Shown: positions 43,401 through 55,720, counted from the stretch's first letter. The stretch: 64,000 nt of DNA from Tigriopus japonicus (GCA_010645155.1 CM021315.1:11224558-11288557); one strand, 5' to 3'. Notes: generated from the sequence alone by a model not told the origin. Made by a program: numbers and translations.

Positions 43401-46040
43401 TAAAGAAATATTGCTGGTGGCTAAGGTTTTTTGATCCAAACAGGAGAGGGCCAATGCGCCTAAAAATTGCAAGTATAACTGATATATTTGCGGTTATTGT
43501 GAGATTTTGTAGCCACATGAAGCATCAACTTTTCCTTCGCTGAAATGCTAAAAACTTCTATGTTTGGGGAATGGTTGTGGCAAAAAACATCAGGCTTGCT
43601 TCAACCTTGTTCCATGGATGTCGAATTTGTAAAATAAAGTATACGAACGAATTGCTTGTAAAAATTTTGATCTCTAAGTCCTTAAAACTCCAACCTCGGT
43701 ATGTATTTTCCCATTTAGACTTTCGTCATATTTCCTTGAATCCTTACGTGAATTTAAAAAAATCTTTTTAACACTTTTCACGTCTTTTCTAAGGATTTCA
43801 TAAGAAAAAAATCAAGATACTGTTTTTTTTTTCTTCTTACAGTGACCCTGCAGTTCCAGATTCAAAACGCTCTAAACGGTGATTCCATCGGTGGAGCTCA
43901 GGTCTTTTTTCAACCCGATGGGTCTGGCGAAGTGGTTCAAGGAATTTCTGACGATAATGGGATCGTTACCTTTCCTGGGATCTTAATAAACCAAGAGGGG
44001 ACACTCAGCGTCTTCCAAGATGGCTTTGTCACCATTCAAGATTGGGTTGTCTCCATAGGTTCTGCCCAGTCAGATGTTGCAACGGTTATCTCCATGTCGC
44101 CTTCTTTGGGGGTTAATAGCCATTGTTCAATTCAAATATGAGATCTCATTAAGAGTTATGGCTTTTTCTTCTTAATAGAGTGAAGAAAGTAAACGTTTTG
44201 TTTTAAGCTGGGGCCCTTTCTTTGTGGATTTGGATTCATGGGTGCTTCAAATCAACAGTCCTGGAAATGAGTTAGCATGCCGCGTATTTTATGGCAACAG
44301 GAGATGCGGAGATGTAGCGCTTGACAGGGATGTTGGTGTAAGTGAGTGTGAAATCCGTTTTTGGAAATTTTCAAAACTTACATACTTTCCAGAACGGACG
44401 TAATGGCGCCGAGACAATTTCGTGGATTGGGGAGGATGATTTTGACTATGCCATTTTTGTGCACTATTTCGGCGGCGACCCTGATTATCCTTTGATCAAA
44501 ACATCCGCCAAAGCAACTCTCTATGGTAACGATGGGTCTAGCATATCTATAAGCGTTCCGCAGGAAGAACCAAGCCCTCAAAGCAGGTAAAAAACTGACA
44601 GAAATAGTAGATCAAGTCAACTAAATGTGTAGTCATTGGTAGATATATTGATTCCGTGCTTAAAAGACGAGCTTCAATGAACGTAACAAAAAATCTTACT
44701 TATTACAGCAATTACTAGTGACGTCATGATTTTTGGCGGGAAAAAAGTTCGGAAGACCTATGTTTCTGATGAGCGTGCAAGGTAACTAAAACGAAGGTTT
44801 AGGCCTGGTGATTGCAACAATGCCTTTCTTATCTGCACAAATTGAACTTGACATAGCAATTCTTGACATTGTATTTGCAAAAAAGTATGTTTTGTTGCTT
44901 TTATCTAAAATTTCGCTACATAGGTTGAGAGGGTTCTTCCGAACTTTGAAATTAGGAATGCCCAACTTTGAATAACAAGATGGCCAGAGGAGATCGGTTT
45001 CTGGGACAACTAAACCTAAAAACGAATAGTTTGTTTAATTGAAGGCTTCCAATTTCTCCTTTTGTTTTCAAATTACTTTGCAATACTTCTCAACATACAT
45101 TAACCATGCCATTGACCATAAATGCAACATTTTTCGAAAATCTGACCCTTGATAACTGAGATTTTTTTGGCAAGCCTACACTGCTAACGGCAGTTAGAGA
45201 CGGCAGCAGGTCCGTAAAATGATACGGTAATCACTCCCATAAAACTTACGTGTACGTAAACTTAATCGTGTACGAGGTTACATGAGTACAAAGGACAACA
45301 TTGCGTTTATTTTTTTTTCCTTCCATTAATTTCAAGTTTGCGTGCGTATGAAAACTTGACTTCTTTAACGATTTTGCAAGTGGAAATGAGAAACACAATG
45401 GCAAGAGGGTTACGATCGTTAGCTGAGTGTTAAGATAAAGCATGATGGATGCATTGTGATGCACAGACTTGATAACAAATTAACAGAAGAAAGGGGAAAA
45501 AGAGCGAATTTGGAGACTTAAATTGTTTTCATTTTTTGGAGGACAAAAAGAAATTTTCTTTAGAAGCACAAGAAAAAAGGGATTTCTTTTCCTAACTTTA
45601 CTGTGTCTCTAAGAACACCAATAAAGTTACTTCATGAATGTGTCATCCAAAATTACAAAGAAGGATTTGTCTTAATATTAGAGTATTGAAAATCAAACAC
45701 GCACGTGCATTGTAACATGTTGAAGCAGATATATGAATAAACTAGTGTCAAGGTAAATTAAATCATCCAAGACGACACTTTGAAAAAGAAGGAAAACGGA
45801 ACTAAATCAGATACTTGCAAAGCTATATATTTATTTTCATACTCTATCATGAAGCCACCTCGTGTGTAACAGTTATGAAATCCTAATAATCTTGTTCATT
45901 TAAATAGAGTTTCAAAATTTCACTCCACTTACTTCCCATCAAAATTTGGATTTGGAGCATATGTGGAGTATGGGCCCTACAATTCATCCGATTGGCTGGG
46001 ATACGCCATAGCCGCGGAGGAAGTTCGAAAAGAAAGTTGA
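40458..46040 (+). CDS. Secreted protein with Thr-rich linker and two beta domains, six exons
   Basis: A spliced gene inferred from phase-compatible exons: 40458-40490, 41633-42020, 43843-44111, 44179-44337, 44393-44586 and 45908-46040 (stop TGA). Exons 1 and 2 join into MAAANSALVLQ plus LIVILLATLAYA, a textbook signal peptide. Exon 2 then has about 70 residues and a run of about 40 threonines coded by ACA/ACC repeats (41890-42016), probably an O-glycosylated linker. Exon 3 (VTLQFQIQNALNG...GIVTFPG) resembles a carboxypeptidase-regulatory-like beta sandwich. Exons 4-5 hold LSWGPFFVDLDSWVLQ, VFYGNRR, VALDRD and NGAETISW, the pattern of DLDSH-type secreted domains. Donors at exons 2 and 4 are GTAAGT; introns 3 and 4 are only 67 and 55 bases. 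Exon 1's donor (GTTGTT) and exon 6 are the weakest parts. The role is unknown; extracellular structural or adhesive function is a guess. Confidence 0.75.
43843..44111 (+). other. Exon 3: carboxypeptidase-regulatory-like domain
   Basis: The acceptor TTTTTTTTCTTCTTACAG precedes 43843 and the donor is GGG|GTTAAT. Exon 2 ends with one base of a codon, which TG completes to Val. The exon encodes about 90 residues of alternating hydrophobic strands with a GGAQVFFQPDGSG turn and D-x-G-x-V-T-F motif, typical of small beta-sandwich repeats that decorate extracellular proteins. Confidence 0.75.
44179..44586 (+). other. Exons 4 and 5: WG-DLDSW domain
   Basis: Exon 4 is 44179-44337 (53 codons, phase 0, donor GTAAGT). 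A 55-base intron follows, then exon 5 is 44393-44586 (acceptor CTTTCCAG, phase 2 end). Together they encode a domain with LSWG, DLDSW, a Cys pair (AC...RC) and NGAETI. The exon 5 part recurs as a diverged copy on the minus strand at 57180-57364. Confidence 0.75.
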
Positions 46041-47052
46041 TCTTAAAAATTGATTAAAATTGGCGGTCTTTCAAAGATTAAATTCCAAACTTTCACTGTC
46101 CATTGCCAATTGATAAAGTTCAATTTCTCTTTTGAACTATGATCAAAACTTTTTTGTAAGGCAATCCATAAATATGAAGGAAAAATTGAAGGATGATTTT
46201 CAATCAGCAGATTGGCAAGGTGAATGATTGTTTTCAGCAATGTTCACTAAAACCCTTTTTGTTCAAATAATGTACACTAATCATAAGCACTTTTTTCATT
46301 TAGTTTTGCGGATTCTTGATGAATCTAGTCATGCTGCTTTTACCACCACAATGTGCCTGGGTAAACCATGATGAATCTTGTGACTGTTTTCTGCTTACAA
46401 AAGTGTAGACAGTGAAACAGAATTGACGTGCCGAAACGATTAGTCTTGTCTAGTGTTTTAGGGTGAAATGGTTTGCCGTAACAAGATTTATTTTTAGGTT
46501 GATGACGTAATTTTTAGTAAAAAATGTACTGCTCAAATCACATGTGGCATTCTGTCTATGCTTTGCTTCTCCCAAATTATACTAAGGTGCTCAATTTGTA
46601 AGCACTTATATGCACATTTAAAGGATTTGGCAGTGAAAATATGTCTTACACACTTTCATTTGTACCTTCCACTTTTTAGGGCAAGCTTTTTACAATATTC
46701 TTTGGAAATATTTTGTCTTTTCACAACATATCTAGCCAGTTTCAGCAATAAACAAGGCAGACCTCTCTGGCTCAAGTGGTAGTACAAAATGGGAGTTTTA
46801 TTGAAGCTAGAAGATCGGTTATTAGTAGGGACAGGAACTTTAGATAGAGGAATAAACTTCTTCATCTTTTCTGTCTTTTTTATCTTTTTTCGTCGCAATT
46901 TTTTTCCTCTTATTTGGATTTGATTCCTCTTTTTTCATCTAATTGGGCAAATTTATTTGTCTTTTTTGTTTAATGGGCCAAAAACTTGAATTTTCTTGCA
47001 CTTCAAGTTCTTTAAGCGTTGTTCTCAATTTTCCAAGCAAAAAATAACTTTG
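46041..47052. other. Intergenic stretch without recognised gene
   Basis: Follows the last exon of the secreted-protein gene. Only chance frames were seen. Confidence 0.4.
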
Positions 47053-47927
47053 AATTCCTGGACCTGATGGTGTGACATCTCAGTTTCTGATGAAATGTTC
47101 ACAGATTCTTGCCCCAGTTTTCTCCTATTTGATGCGTTGCATTTTAGATCAGGGCAAGTTTCCCTCCTCTCTAAAAGTAGCTCATGTCGTTCCAATTTTT
47201 AAGGGCGGAGATAAGTCACTCCCTAGTAATTAAAGGCCCATTTCTCTGACCTCCAGTGTTGCAAAGGTTTTTGAGAAGATTATGAAGTCCAAGCTTGTAG
47301 ATTATTTGGAAGTCCATGATTTAATTCCTTCTGGACAGCAACGGTTTCGAGCTCATTTTAGTACAGTAACCCAATTGGTTGATCATATTGAGCAAATCAT
47401 TGAAGGGCTCGAAAGTCACGAGTCAGTCTATGTAGTTTATCTTGACTTTGCCAAGGCCTTCGATAAGGTAGATCATGGTCTTTTGCTCGATCAACTCAAA
47501 GAGTTAGGGGTCCAGGGTAAGGTCCTGACTTGAATTGATAGTTTTATAAGAGAAAGGAAGCAAATAGTTAAAGTCGAAGGATCTTTTAGCGGCATGTATG
47601 ATGTCAAGTCAGTTGTTCCTCAGGGTTCAATTTTTGGTCCGCTTTTGTTTATTCTCTTTATTGCTCCTCTCCAGAAGTTTAGAACAAAAGCCAGTATTTC
47701 TTCATATGCTGATGACACAAAATTAGTTTGTGGAAGGAATGGGCAGGACTCGAAATGTTTAGTTGAGGACTTGGAGAAGGTCTGCTCTTGGGTTGGCGAG
47801 AGTAACATGGCATTGAACGGGATGAAATTCCGCACAATGACGTATGGGGCGTCAAAATTAGATGTTCCACTCAAAGACAATGGAGGTTGTGATATTGAGC
47901 AGGTATCGTCCATGAGAGATTTGGGAG
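47053..47927 (+). pseudogene. LINE reverse transcriptase fragment
   Basis: Same family as 12.3-14.7 kb, starting at PGPDGVTSQF and ending at SMRDLGV. Motifs kept: YLDFAKAFDKVDH, VPQGS, YADD. Two in-frame stops: TAA at 47231-47233 (inside NYRPIS) and TGA at 47531-47533. Both ends are abrupt; the right end abuts unrelated sequence that includes a gypsy scrap. Confidence 0.88.
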
Positions 47928-48090
47928 TTAGGTTTAGGGGCAGAGAAAAAGATCGGACGGCTCCTCCAAAACCACCTTAAAATCTGGTCAATCTGATTTT
48001 GGTCCCGGACTACTGATAATTGATTGAAAAGCTCAATACAAGATCCAGATAGACCATCTCCCACGTCTCCAATCAACCCCAACCTTGCTG

Positions 48091-48360
48091 TCAGTACACT
48101 TTTGAGCCAGGACCCAAACTTGATAGATGGTGTTGGTAAGAAAGTGGGTGATAGCGTTTGCTTCTGAATAGGATTCCCAGATCCCGTTTAAGGAACCCCG
48201 CCCAGGCGGGTTTTTCGGGTTTTTCTCTTCTTTTGCCACGATCTCCCGGCAACGTTCTAACACCAGATCTCACACTTTGGAACATCTCAGAAAACGTTTT
48301 CCCATACACGAGAATGTCGTCGACCACTTTCTTGAAGTTGCTCAGTCCATTCAAGGCACG
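48091..48360 (-). pseudogene. Ty3/gypsy reverse transcriptase scrap
   Basis: Minus-strand NGLSNFKKVVDDILVYGKT matches the palm of gypsy RTs (GL-N-F...VDDILVY), with the catalytic Asp pair present. About 40 residues are recognisable; then the frame degenerates. It is distinct from the RT of the 30-40 kb provirus (YFDDILIG), so it comes from another family. Confidence 0.6.
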
Positions 48361-48803
48361 GTAATGGTGACGATGTGAGGTCCGGTCGAAATAGCGAACC
48401 AGTGTTACCAGAACTTTTCGAACCAATTATGCCAAAATATATCCAAAAGAAGGTCAGACTCGGCTAGATGGAAACAAATTGTTACTGTCATGCTTTGGCA
48501 TTTCAGCAAACAAATTTGAAAACCAAAGTAATAATGATTTAAAGCCAATCAGATGTTCTTCATGAAATACTTTACCTGCAAGAATGAATTTCAGATCAAA
48601 ACAGTTGTTTGAACAATGAGAATTTTCCTTTGGACAATATTTTAAGACGTTTTTCTTTTTGTTTTGAAAGTGGAACATATTTAAAATGTAAGGTGTGTTA
48701 ACATTGGCCATTTTTTAACTTGAAACTACTGATTTTGAAATATCTGGCAACGCTGCTTTGTTGTTCTTTTGACCGGACCTCACATCGTCACCATTACCCA
48801 AGG
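48359..48803. repeat. Inverted 30-bp repeat pair around TCACATCGTCACCATTACC
   Basis: 48359-48390 and 48771-48803 are inverted complements over about 30 bases (GACGATGTGAGGTCCGGTC and its complement). A third partial copy, CACATCGTCACCATTACCCA, is at about 49637-49656. The left arm lies in the gypsy RT scrap. Confidence 0.65.
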
Positions 48804-48966
48804 CACGATCTCCACGGGCACAATATTCATCATCTGAACAATTTAGAAATAATCGAAGTACATCACAGGGGGGTAGCGGGTTTTGGTTTTGCAAAATCAT
48901 GAGCAAACTAGTTTTATTGTGGACGACGCAATTGGAGTTGTAAATATAGCCAGGGTTGCATCGGAG

Positions 48967-49000
48967 AAAAACCCGCCCGGGTTTTTCGGGCGGGTTTTTT
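48967..49000. repeat. GC-rich hairpin AAAAACCCGCCCG/CGGGCGGGTTTTT
   Basis: Thirteen-base arms in an AT-rich setting. The phrase CGGGTTTTTCGGG also occurs at about 48206-48218. It resembles a bacterial terminator only by composition; nothing else here is bacterial. Confidence 0.6.
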
Positions 49001-49506
49001 GTTTCTGGGGTTTTCGGTTTTATCGGGCTTTTTGATACTTTTGGTTTCTTTGATATCTTTATTTATACTATTTTCTTCATATTGGACCACATTAAAATAT
49101 CACACTTGAGTTTTTGACGAGTTTAGCAACTTGGACAAACTAACCACCAAGAAAATGATGATGTTGACGCACCATTTACAAATTCAATGAACTTCCCCCA
49201 TATCTAAGATTTTATGTGAAAAGGCAAGTTCGAACCTATTTCTCATGGCACCAATATGGCAACTTCAATGATTCATTAATAAAAACGCTGATTCTCATGT
49301 TAGTTGACATTTATCCCGGTAGAGAAGCAAATTCCAACCAGAAGCGTCATTGATGGTCAGCACCGCCATCTATTGGGGATTACTTTCAAATTTGGAACCG
49401 AGATGGACTTAGTCGATTTGAGCCCAGTGGTCTTGCTTGTTCTTGCGCTCAATACCCGTTTTTCGGTCTCAACTTCAGAGTTGCGCCACAAGAGTCCCTC
49501 GTAGGG

Positions 49507-49632
49507 CTGGGAGTCTCCCTCACTGGAAGTGTGGCCAAGCCGTCTCTGCTGGGAGTCTCCCTCACTGGAAGTGTGGCCAAGCCGTCTCTGCTGGGAGTCT
49601 CCCTCACTGGAAGTGTGGCCAAGCCGTCTCTG
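49507..49632. repeat. Three perfect tandem copies of a 42-bp unit
   Basis: The unit starts CTGGGAGTCTCCCTCACTGG and is repeated at 49507, 49549 and 49591 without visible change. Its length is a multiple of three, so frames pass through, but no gene is evident. The third copy runs into the CACATCGTCACCATTACCC phrase. Confidence 0.9.
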
Positions 49633-49935
49633 ATCACATCGTCACCATTACCCAAATTTTGCCCCCCCTTCCAATCCCCAGCTTACCTCAGCTGAATTCG
49701 TTCGACTACAGAGTCCTTTAAGAGCAGCCAATGAAACAGAAAACACGTGCAACCTTTGAGCTTTGCAACACATAATTTCTGTTCTTTGGTGTCCAGTACA
49801 TCGAGAATTGGATTTTATGTCAGGATTCAATTTTTGGAGCTGTATTAGTAAAGTGACCTCCCAGTCTTATGTACTGTGACCTCCCAGTCAGCTGTTCGTT
49901 AAAGGACCGTACACTCATCCATTTGGCATGTGGTT

Positions 49936-50270
49936 GCCAAATAAGTGATGTGAACTAAATATTTCGTTGGAGGAATTTCACCCACAAGTGTAAGCAAAAC
50001 AAAATGGTGATAAAGACTGAATTTCAGCCAGAAATTATTACTCATTTATCAATTGCCATCTTAAATACGCAAAAGTATATTTTTTCAACCAACACATTAA
50101 CTTTAAGTAAAGTAAGTTATTGTAACTGTTATTAGATATTTATTTTTTTGCCTTTATTTCTTGAAAAGGTTCAACAAACCACTCCACCGAGCACTTGTCT
50201 TTACTTTGGCCTAGCTAACTGGAACAGATTGGAGGGTAAAGGGCTATATTCCACTAAGTTTCGAATTGTT
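49936..50270. repeat. Older repeat, uninterrupted copy (empty site)
   Basis: Matches 1076-1360 plus 2656-2740, without the hAT-like insertion between them. See the entry at 1076. Confidence 0.6.
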
Positions 50271-51095
50271 CATATGATCTAAAGTTTCTCAACTTTGTGC
50301 TTGTGATTTAGTCGGATTTTTGTGGCTCAACGTTTTTGCACCATTTCTTCAATGTTGAACCAGATTCAAGACAAGTCAGTTTGAGGGGTTGACCAAAAAT
50401 GAATGGATTGCCCCGTGGTACCCCATCAGGTTCTCTTTTTTTTCAACAAGACTTTGGATTGCCTCAACACAATTGTTCAGAACCAAAAAAGTCACATGTC
50501 TTCCTCTTTTTCCAAAGACATCAACCAGAAGGTGTCGTTCGGTTAACTTTAGTTCAGGAGAGGCAATACTGTGTTTTGGCATACATTTTGGTGGCCTCAC
50601 TCTTTTCACAAGGCTTTATTTCGATATTTTCTGGCATATTGGACGGCACTATATCCAACAACCTGGATAGATAGATTCTGGAGACCACTCGATTCCGAGA
50701 CTTTGGAGGTGGATTGGGCAACTCCTCTTTTTTGTCTTCTGAAACAAAGTGATAAATTGAATTCCTATGAAAAACAATGAGGGCTGAAAAGATAGCACTT
50801 CTTGGACATATACCTTCCAAAATGGACGAGTCGTCATCAGACTCGTAATCAGATGAGGTCCCACAAACATTTTCTTATTATTCTGATAAAAATGGCAATG
50901 CGGTCCTTGCAGTCGTCACTCGTCCTCTATTCCTCGATGGTGTGGAGGGGACAGGATCATCTTTATCTAGAGAAAACAATTCTAATATGTTATATTAAAA
51001 ACAGGACAAAGTAGAAAAGGTATGCTTTTACACCTAAAACTTACCATCTACATTTGACGAGTCGTCTGACCCGTCCAATTTGCACCCACGAGACT
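50271..51095. other. Intergenic stretch without recognised gene
   Basis: Frames at 50376-50820 on both strands overlap one another and show no motif. Confidence 0.35.
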
Positions 51096-51442
51096 TCATC
51101 TTCAATATGGCCCCTGAATGTCTTCCGATCTGGGAGATGAGTCATACCGTCATAGATATGGACAAAATATTGACAGGAAGAGCATAGATTATCTGAACTA
51201 AACTTAAACCTAACCTAACTTTAACATACCTAAAAATATAGAAAAACAACCTGCTCTTACTGAAAAACGTTTGAAACAAAAACCCTCATGGAGGCACGCA
51301 CCCATGTCATAGAATGGTAAGCATGAATGCTAGCTCTGAACCACCAAGATTTGTTGTCAAGGAGAGGGGTATTTTAGGTTTATTTAGTGCTGCAGATGAG
51401 TCGTCTCCCAGATCGGAAGATAGTTAGGGCCCATACTTCTTC
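51096..51442. repeat. Foldback element with inverted 45-bp arms
   Basis: 51096-51145 and 51394-51442 are inverted complements, with landmarks GATGAGTC, CTCCCAGATCGGAAGA and AGGGCCCAT. The middle carries AACCTAACCTAAC, a TTAGG-type complement. Confidence 0.6.
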
Positions 51443-53773
51443 AAGCACTATGTCCGAGTTGGTGTGTGCATCGCGATGTCTTGAGACCAAAATTTCACAC
51501 CGCCTTGACTTCTTGACCGTAAATTTTTGGCGAGTCGTAATTTATCTGGACCCACACAAATGAGACACTCGTACGATTGTTTGAGTTATGTGAAATCTCG
51601 CAACCTTTTGACTGGGACTTCGCTTACCAAAAGCCAATGGCGATCGTAAAAGCTTGAAAATCTCGTAAATTTTCTGATTTTCGCACACCTATGTCAATAT
51701 CGCTATACTTTGAAAATCGCAAACGGTAACAAATCAACATGGGATGGCAAATTTTGGCTTTATTTCAAATCAACTTGGGTTTCTGTAATTGAATTAACTA
51801 ATCAACAGTGTCGAATCTGTACGAAGACTAAACATCGCCAAGAATACCCCGCTGCGCGGCGGTTGTGATTGCCACTCAAGTCTTGAAAATTATCAAGGGC
51901 CCCATTGAGCCAGTTTATATTAGAATTTAGAGAAATCAACCTTATATTTGCAACCAATAAGGCTAATTATTGAAGAAAATGATTAAAACTGGGTATACAT
52001 AGAATATTTGAAATTTTTTAAACTTTTGGTTTCTCACGCAACTTTGGCCAAGTTCATCTGAAAACATGGCAGGCAAAATTAACATCAATCAATGAGTTCA
52101 ACTTTGAAACTTTGAGGGCAGGTGTAAAAGGTGTTGAACAACAAAAAGGCTGCCTAGAACTTCATACACTGCATTGTTTCAAGGGACTAAATTAATGTCA
52201 ATGATCAGAATATGTAGCATACGTCCAATTGTTGTAAATGTATTCAAATATAATCGGTTTTTGTGGTATCTAACAAAATACATTTTTTGCATCATTTTAT
52301 GCCAGATTTTGGATCGTGGGATGTGTGGAGGGCTCCCAAGGAATTCAATCATTCAGAGAAATCAATCAAGTTGTCGCAACAGACCCTCGAGAAAACCCAT
52401 TGATTTGCTCTACGTTCTGATCCCTCAACTGTTCCAAAGGAATGAAGAAAATGGCCTGAAATGTCCGGATGAAATGTCACTTCATCAGGAATAGAAGAAC
52501 AAATTGCATCAATTTTATTACGCTTCTCATAATTGGACTGAAAGAACATGAATTTGAAATAAATCTTGCATTTTTTTGCGTTTGTTTTTATTCACAGTCT
52601 CGGTGTTCTGGTAAAAGAAGAATTGTTAGTAGGACCTCACAAATGGCATGTTTTCATGAAGTCTTATTTGATAGATATTGAAATTGACAAATTTAGACCA
52701 TAAATTTCGAAAAATTGTAGACTGAGGACAAACTTTTGTTATGACTACTCTTGGTCAAACAATTCACTTCGGGTTATGACACAAGGAACGCAAAAACATA
52801 CACTTTAAAATTGGGAGTATTTGTGAATGAAATTTTGTTGTCCATTTGAAGTTCAGCTTTGGTCACCTTAATTAGTAAGGAAGCATGTTAGTTGTTTTCC
52901 AACTGTTTCAAAAACGGCCTTAAATAATCTTTCTAGGTTGTACGTAAAACAGGCTAGATTGGCGTTGCAAGCTAGGAGCATTTGATCAAGAGTAGTAATT
53001 ACCAAACCACGAAATCTGTCCATTATTTCCACAGGTCAATGTTAAAAAAAAAATATACGCTTGGACTCCGGGCACATGAATTGGTTCAATGGTTTGGGTT
53101 GATGGCAGACCAAGTCCGTGGTAAAGATAGGTGTACTTTTTCTTTCATTTCTATCATGGAAAAAAGATTACAGTACTTCTTAAGTGAAATAAGGAATTTC
53201 ATCCACGTTGCATTTATCTTATTCCAGGTTCGTTTTGCGACGGTTCTGGACACCCACAATGCTATTCTGTATTCAAACAGAATGAGGACAGTCACTGAAA
53301 AAAAATTATGAGTACTTTGTATTGCCATTCCTTTTTTATAAAAGGAAATCAGGAGTAACGGATTCTTCATGTTGGAGAATAGAACGGGAACTGTAATCCG
53401 TTCCTTTTTTTCGACGAACGGCTAAAGCCATGAACAACAACCCAAGGATTTCTAGAATTTACTGGATTGAACACGGCGACCAAGATCTAGTTGATTTAGT
53501 ACACAGGAAAAACGGGAAAAACGTGGGTTTTCCTTTTTCTGTGGCGTAAATCAAGGATGACTCAACGAAGGATATATTACAGAATACCTCTTAAGGCCCA
53601 GTTACTACAATGAAAATTCAACGGAACAATTACTGCTTTGAAATAACCTCTCATTTTAGTACAATGCCAGGCCTTAAGCTGTATTTCTGTAATTCGTCCT
53701 CAGAAATTAAGATGTCCTTGCGAAAATCTACTCGATCTTGGTCGGCCGTGAGCGGTCCATCAAATTCTAGATG
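51443..53773. other. 2.3-kb stretch without recognised gene
   Basis: Several frames of 60-109 codons occur (for example 52174-52494 and 52982-53311), but none has a recognisable motif or clean exon boundary set. Confidence 0.4.
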
Positions 53774-53781
53774 CCCTAGAA

Positions 53782-54029
53782 CAGGGGTCGGCAACCATTT
53801 TTGGGTCAAGGCCCACGAAATTTGATTCGTTTTGTCTGGGGCCCACCAAACATGCAGTGGTAGGTTCAGGGCCCACAAATTAGCGGTCAAAGAGCTTTGG
53901 GCCCACGAGTACAGTACTATGGATGGCGCTCGGGCCCACTATTTTGGACTTTCTCCATAGCTCCTGGGCCCACCAACGACCACCCTTGGGCCCACATTTG
54001 GGCCGCGGCCCACCGGTTGCCGACCCCTG
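53782..54029. mobile_element. hAT MITE, 248 bp, with GGGCCCAC array
   Basis: Inverted ends CAGGGGTCGGCAACC and GGTTGCCGACCCCTG, 15 bp and perfect, flanked by the 8-bp duplication CCCTAGAA (53774-53781 and 54030-54037). These are classic hAT features. Inside, GGCCCAC occurs eight times in the same orientation at intervals of about 20-35 bases, an unusually regular array. There is no coding capacity; frames on the minus strand reflect the array. Confidence 0.95.
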
Positions 54030-54037
54030 CCCTAGAA

Positions 54038-55635
54038 CAACCATATCCTTTGAAATGTTGAATCCGCATTGAAACAAAGAGCAAGTCCTGAGCTTTGCAA
54101 TTTCCTGATGAACATTGAAGAGGTGCTAAAAAGATTGCAAATATTTGACTCAAGAATTTGCTAATTTTATCATGAAATCAAGTTTATTTCCAAGCAATAT
54201 TTCATTCAAACAGTTGATCTTCAGCAATGTATAGGGATAGAGATGTATAGATTTTTTGATCAGCATTCGTATTGGCATTGCTCCGTCTCTCGTGGTAGCT
54301 TGTCTTTTGTCTGGGGTAGTAGTGGTCTTCATGCCGTGGAGCAAACCTCGAGGGCGTCGCTTGAGAAAAAATTCGAGACCATTTTGTTGACTTCTCTGAA
54401 CGATTCGATTCCTGTGGAGCCATTGACGCATCCAATTATCCAATACCTAATGGTAAGAAAAGAAAGATTGTCAAAAATCAACGGCAGAACTTAATTTTGA
54501 AAGTCTTCTGCAGTAAGGCCTGAACATAAATGGCAAAACAACAGCATCGCACCAATGTTTTATTTCTTTGTATGAAGGTTGAAATTGACAAGTTTATTTT
54601 TAGTTTCCAAAAGTATGTGGACCATGTCTGGACCATTGAGTTCAATTAAACACTAAAGGGTGTAGAGCCATAAAATGTTTCATGGGTCTACTGTTAAGTG
54701 GACAAAAGTGTGGGAACATTTGAAATATTGGACCTTGACAGGGGTTAATTTAGCTCAAAGTTCTACTCATACAGTTTTACATGTAAAAATTCAACTTGTG
54801 CGTATTCATATCCTAGACATAAAACTCTCTCTTCATGAACAAGGTTTTGAAATTTGGGTGACTTTTGGCCTTTTTCTATGGTCACTATCTTGACACAAAG
54901 GAAGGTTTCACAGGGTAAGGATGACTGGAATTTGATATGAGTATTGGCGAACGTTATTGCCAACATTTAGATGGGAATGAATTTGTAAGTATTTGCCATT
55001 TAGCTTTGGAACTATTAGGTTGTTTGGAGTGAAATGAAGACATGAACCTCTTAGAAGAACGTTAGAACGTTAATTTTATGAAATATATATTAATCATTTG
55101 GGCCCGGAAATATATTTTTTAAAATATTTCAAAATTATTTTTCCACTTTTCCTCGATTTTTTAAGTATTTTGGCTGTTTCAAGGCAAATATAAATATTTT
55201 AGTCAATATTCTAGTCAAAAAAAAAATTTCGGGCAAAATCGAGGAAAAGAAATGAAAGACCAAAGCGCAATTGAGCCTTCTAAAAATGAAAACACAATAC
55301 AAAAATCTCTACAAAATGACATTTGTACTAAGATTAGACATTCACAATCAAAAAAACTGTCATAAACGAAAAAAGAGCGCCATCTATTGCGGCAAATTGA
55401 AAACTGTGTTGTTTAAATCAATTACATGTCAAATTTGCTCCCAAAAACGGCCAAATGCGTCAATTTCACCAGAAACATATTTGGAAAATCGGTGCACACA
55501 GACAAAAATACCAAAAAAATAATGCCTTGTCAAAAAAAATATTTCGTACACATCCGGCTTTTTCCAAATATTTTGGGCTTTTGAAGAAAATATATATTGG
55601 ATATTTTGTCACTTCTTTGCAAATATTTTTCCGGG
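54038..55635. other. Intergenic stretch without recognised gene
   Basis: Very AT-rich beyond 55080. The frames at 54150-54494 overlap one another on both strands and carry no motif. Confidence 0.4.
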
Positions 55636-55720
55636 CCCTATTAATCATAACCTCTTTACAGGGAATCCTATTACTTGTAGCGGTTATGAAAAATCTGCCC
55701 CCCCCCCCCAAAAAAAAAGA
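55636..55720 (+). mobile_element. LINE 3' end, severely 5'-truncated copy
   Basis: CTCTTTACAGGGAATCCTATTACTTGTAGCGGTTATGAAAAATCTG followed by about 13 Cs and 9 As matches the 3' end of the LINE at 14600-14664, including the C-run and A-run. Fewer than 70 bases of LINE are left. Confidence 0.8.

Noticed and set aside
48967..49000. Rho-independent terminator
   Set aside because: Hairpin plus T-run fits by shape, but the whole window is eukaryotic and no bacterial gene is near.
51110..51412. AGATCGGAAGA, the start of a common sequencing adapter
   Set aside because: The match stops after 11 bases and occurs in both arms of an inverted repeat with conserved flanks, so adapter contamination is unlikely.
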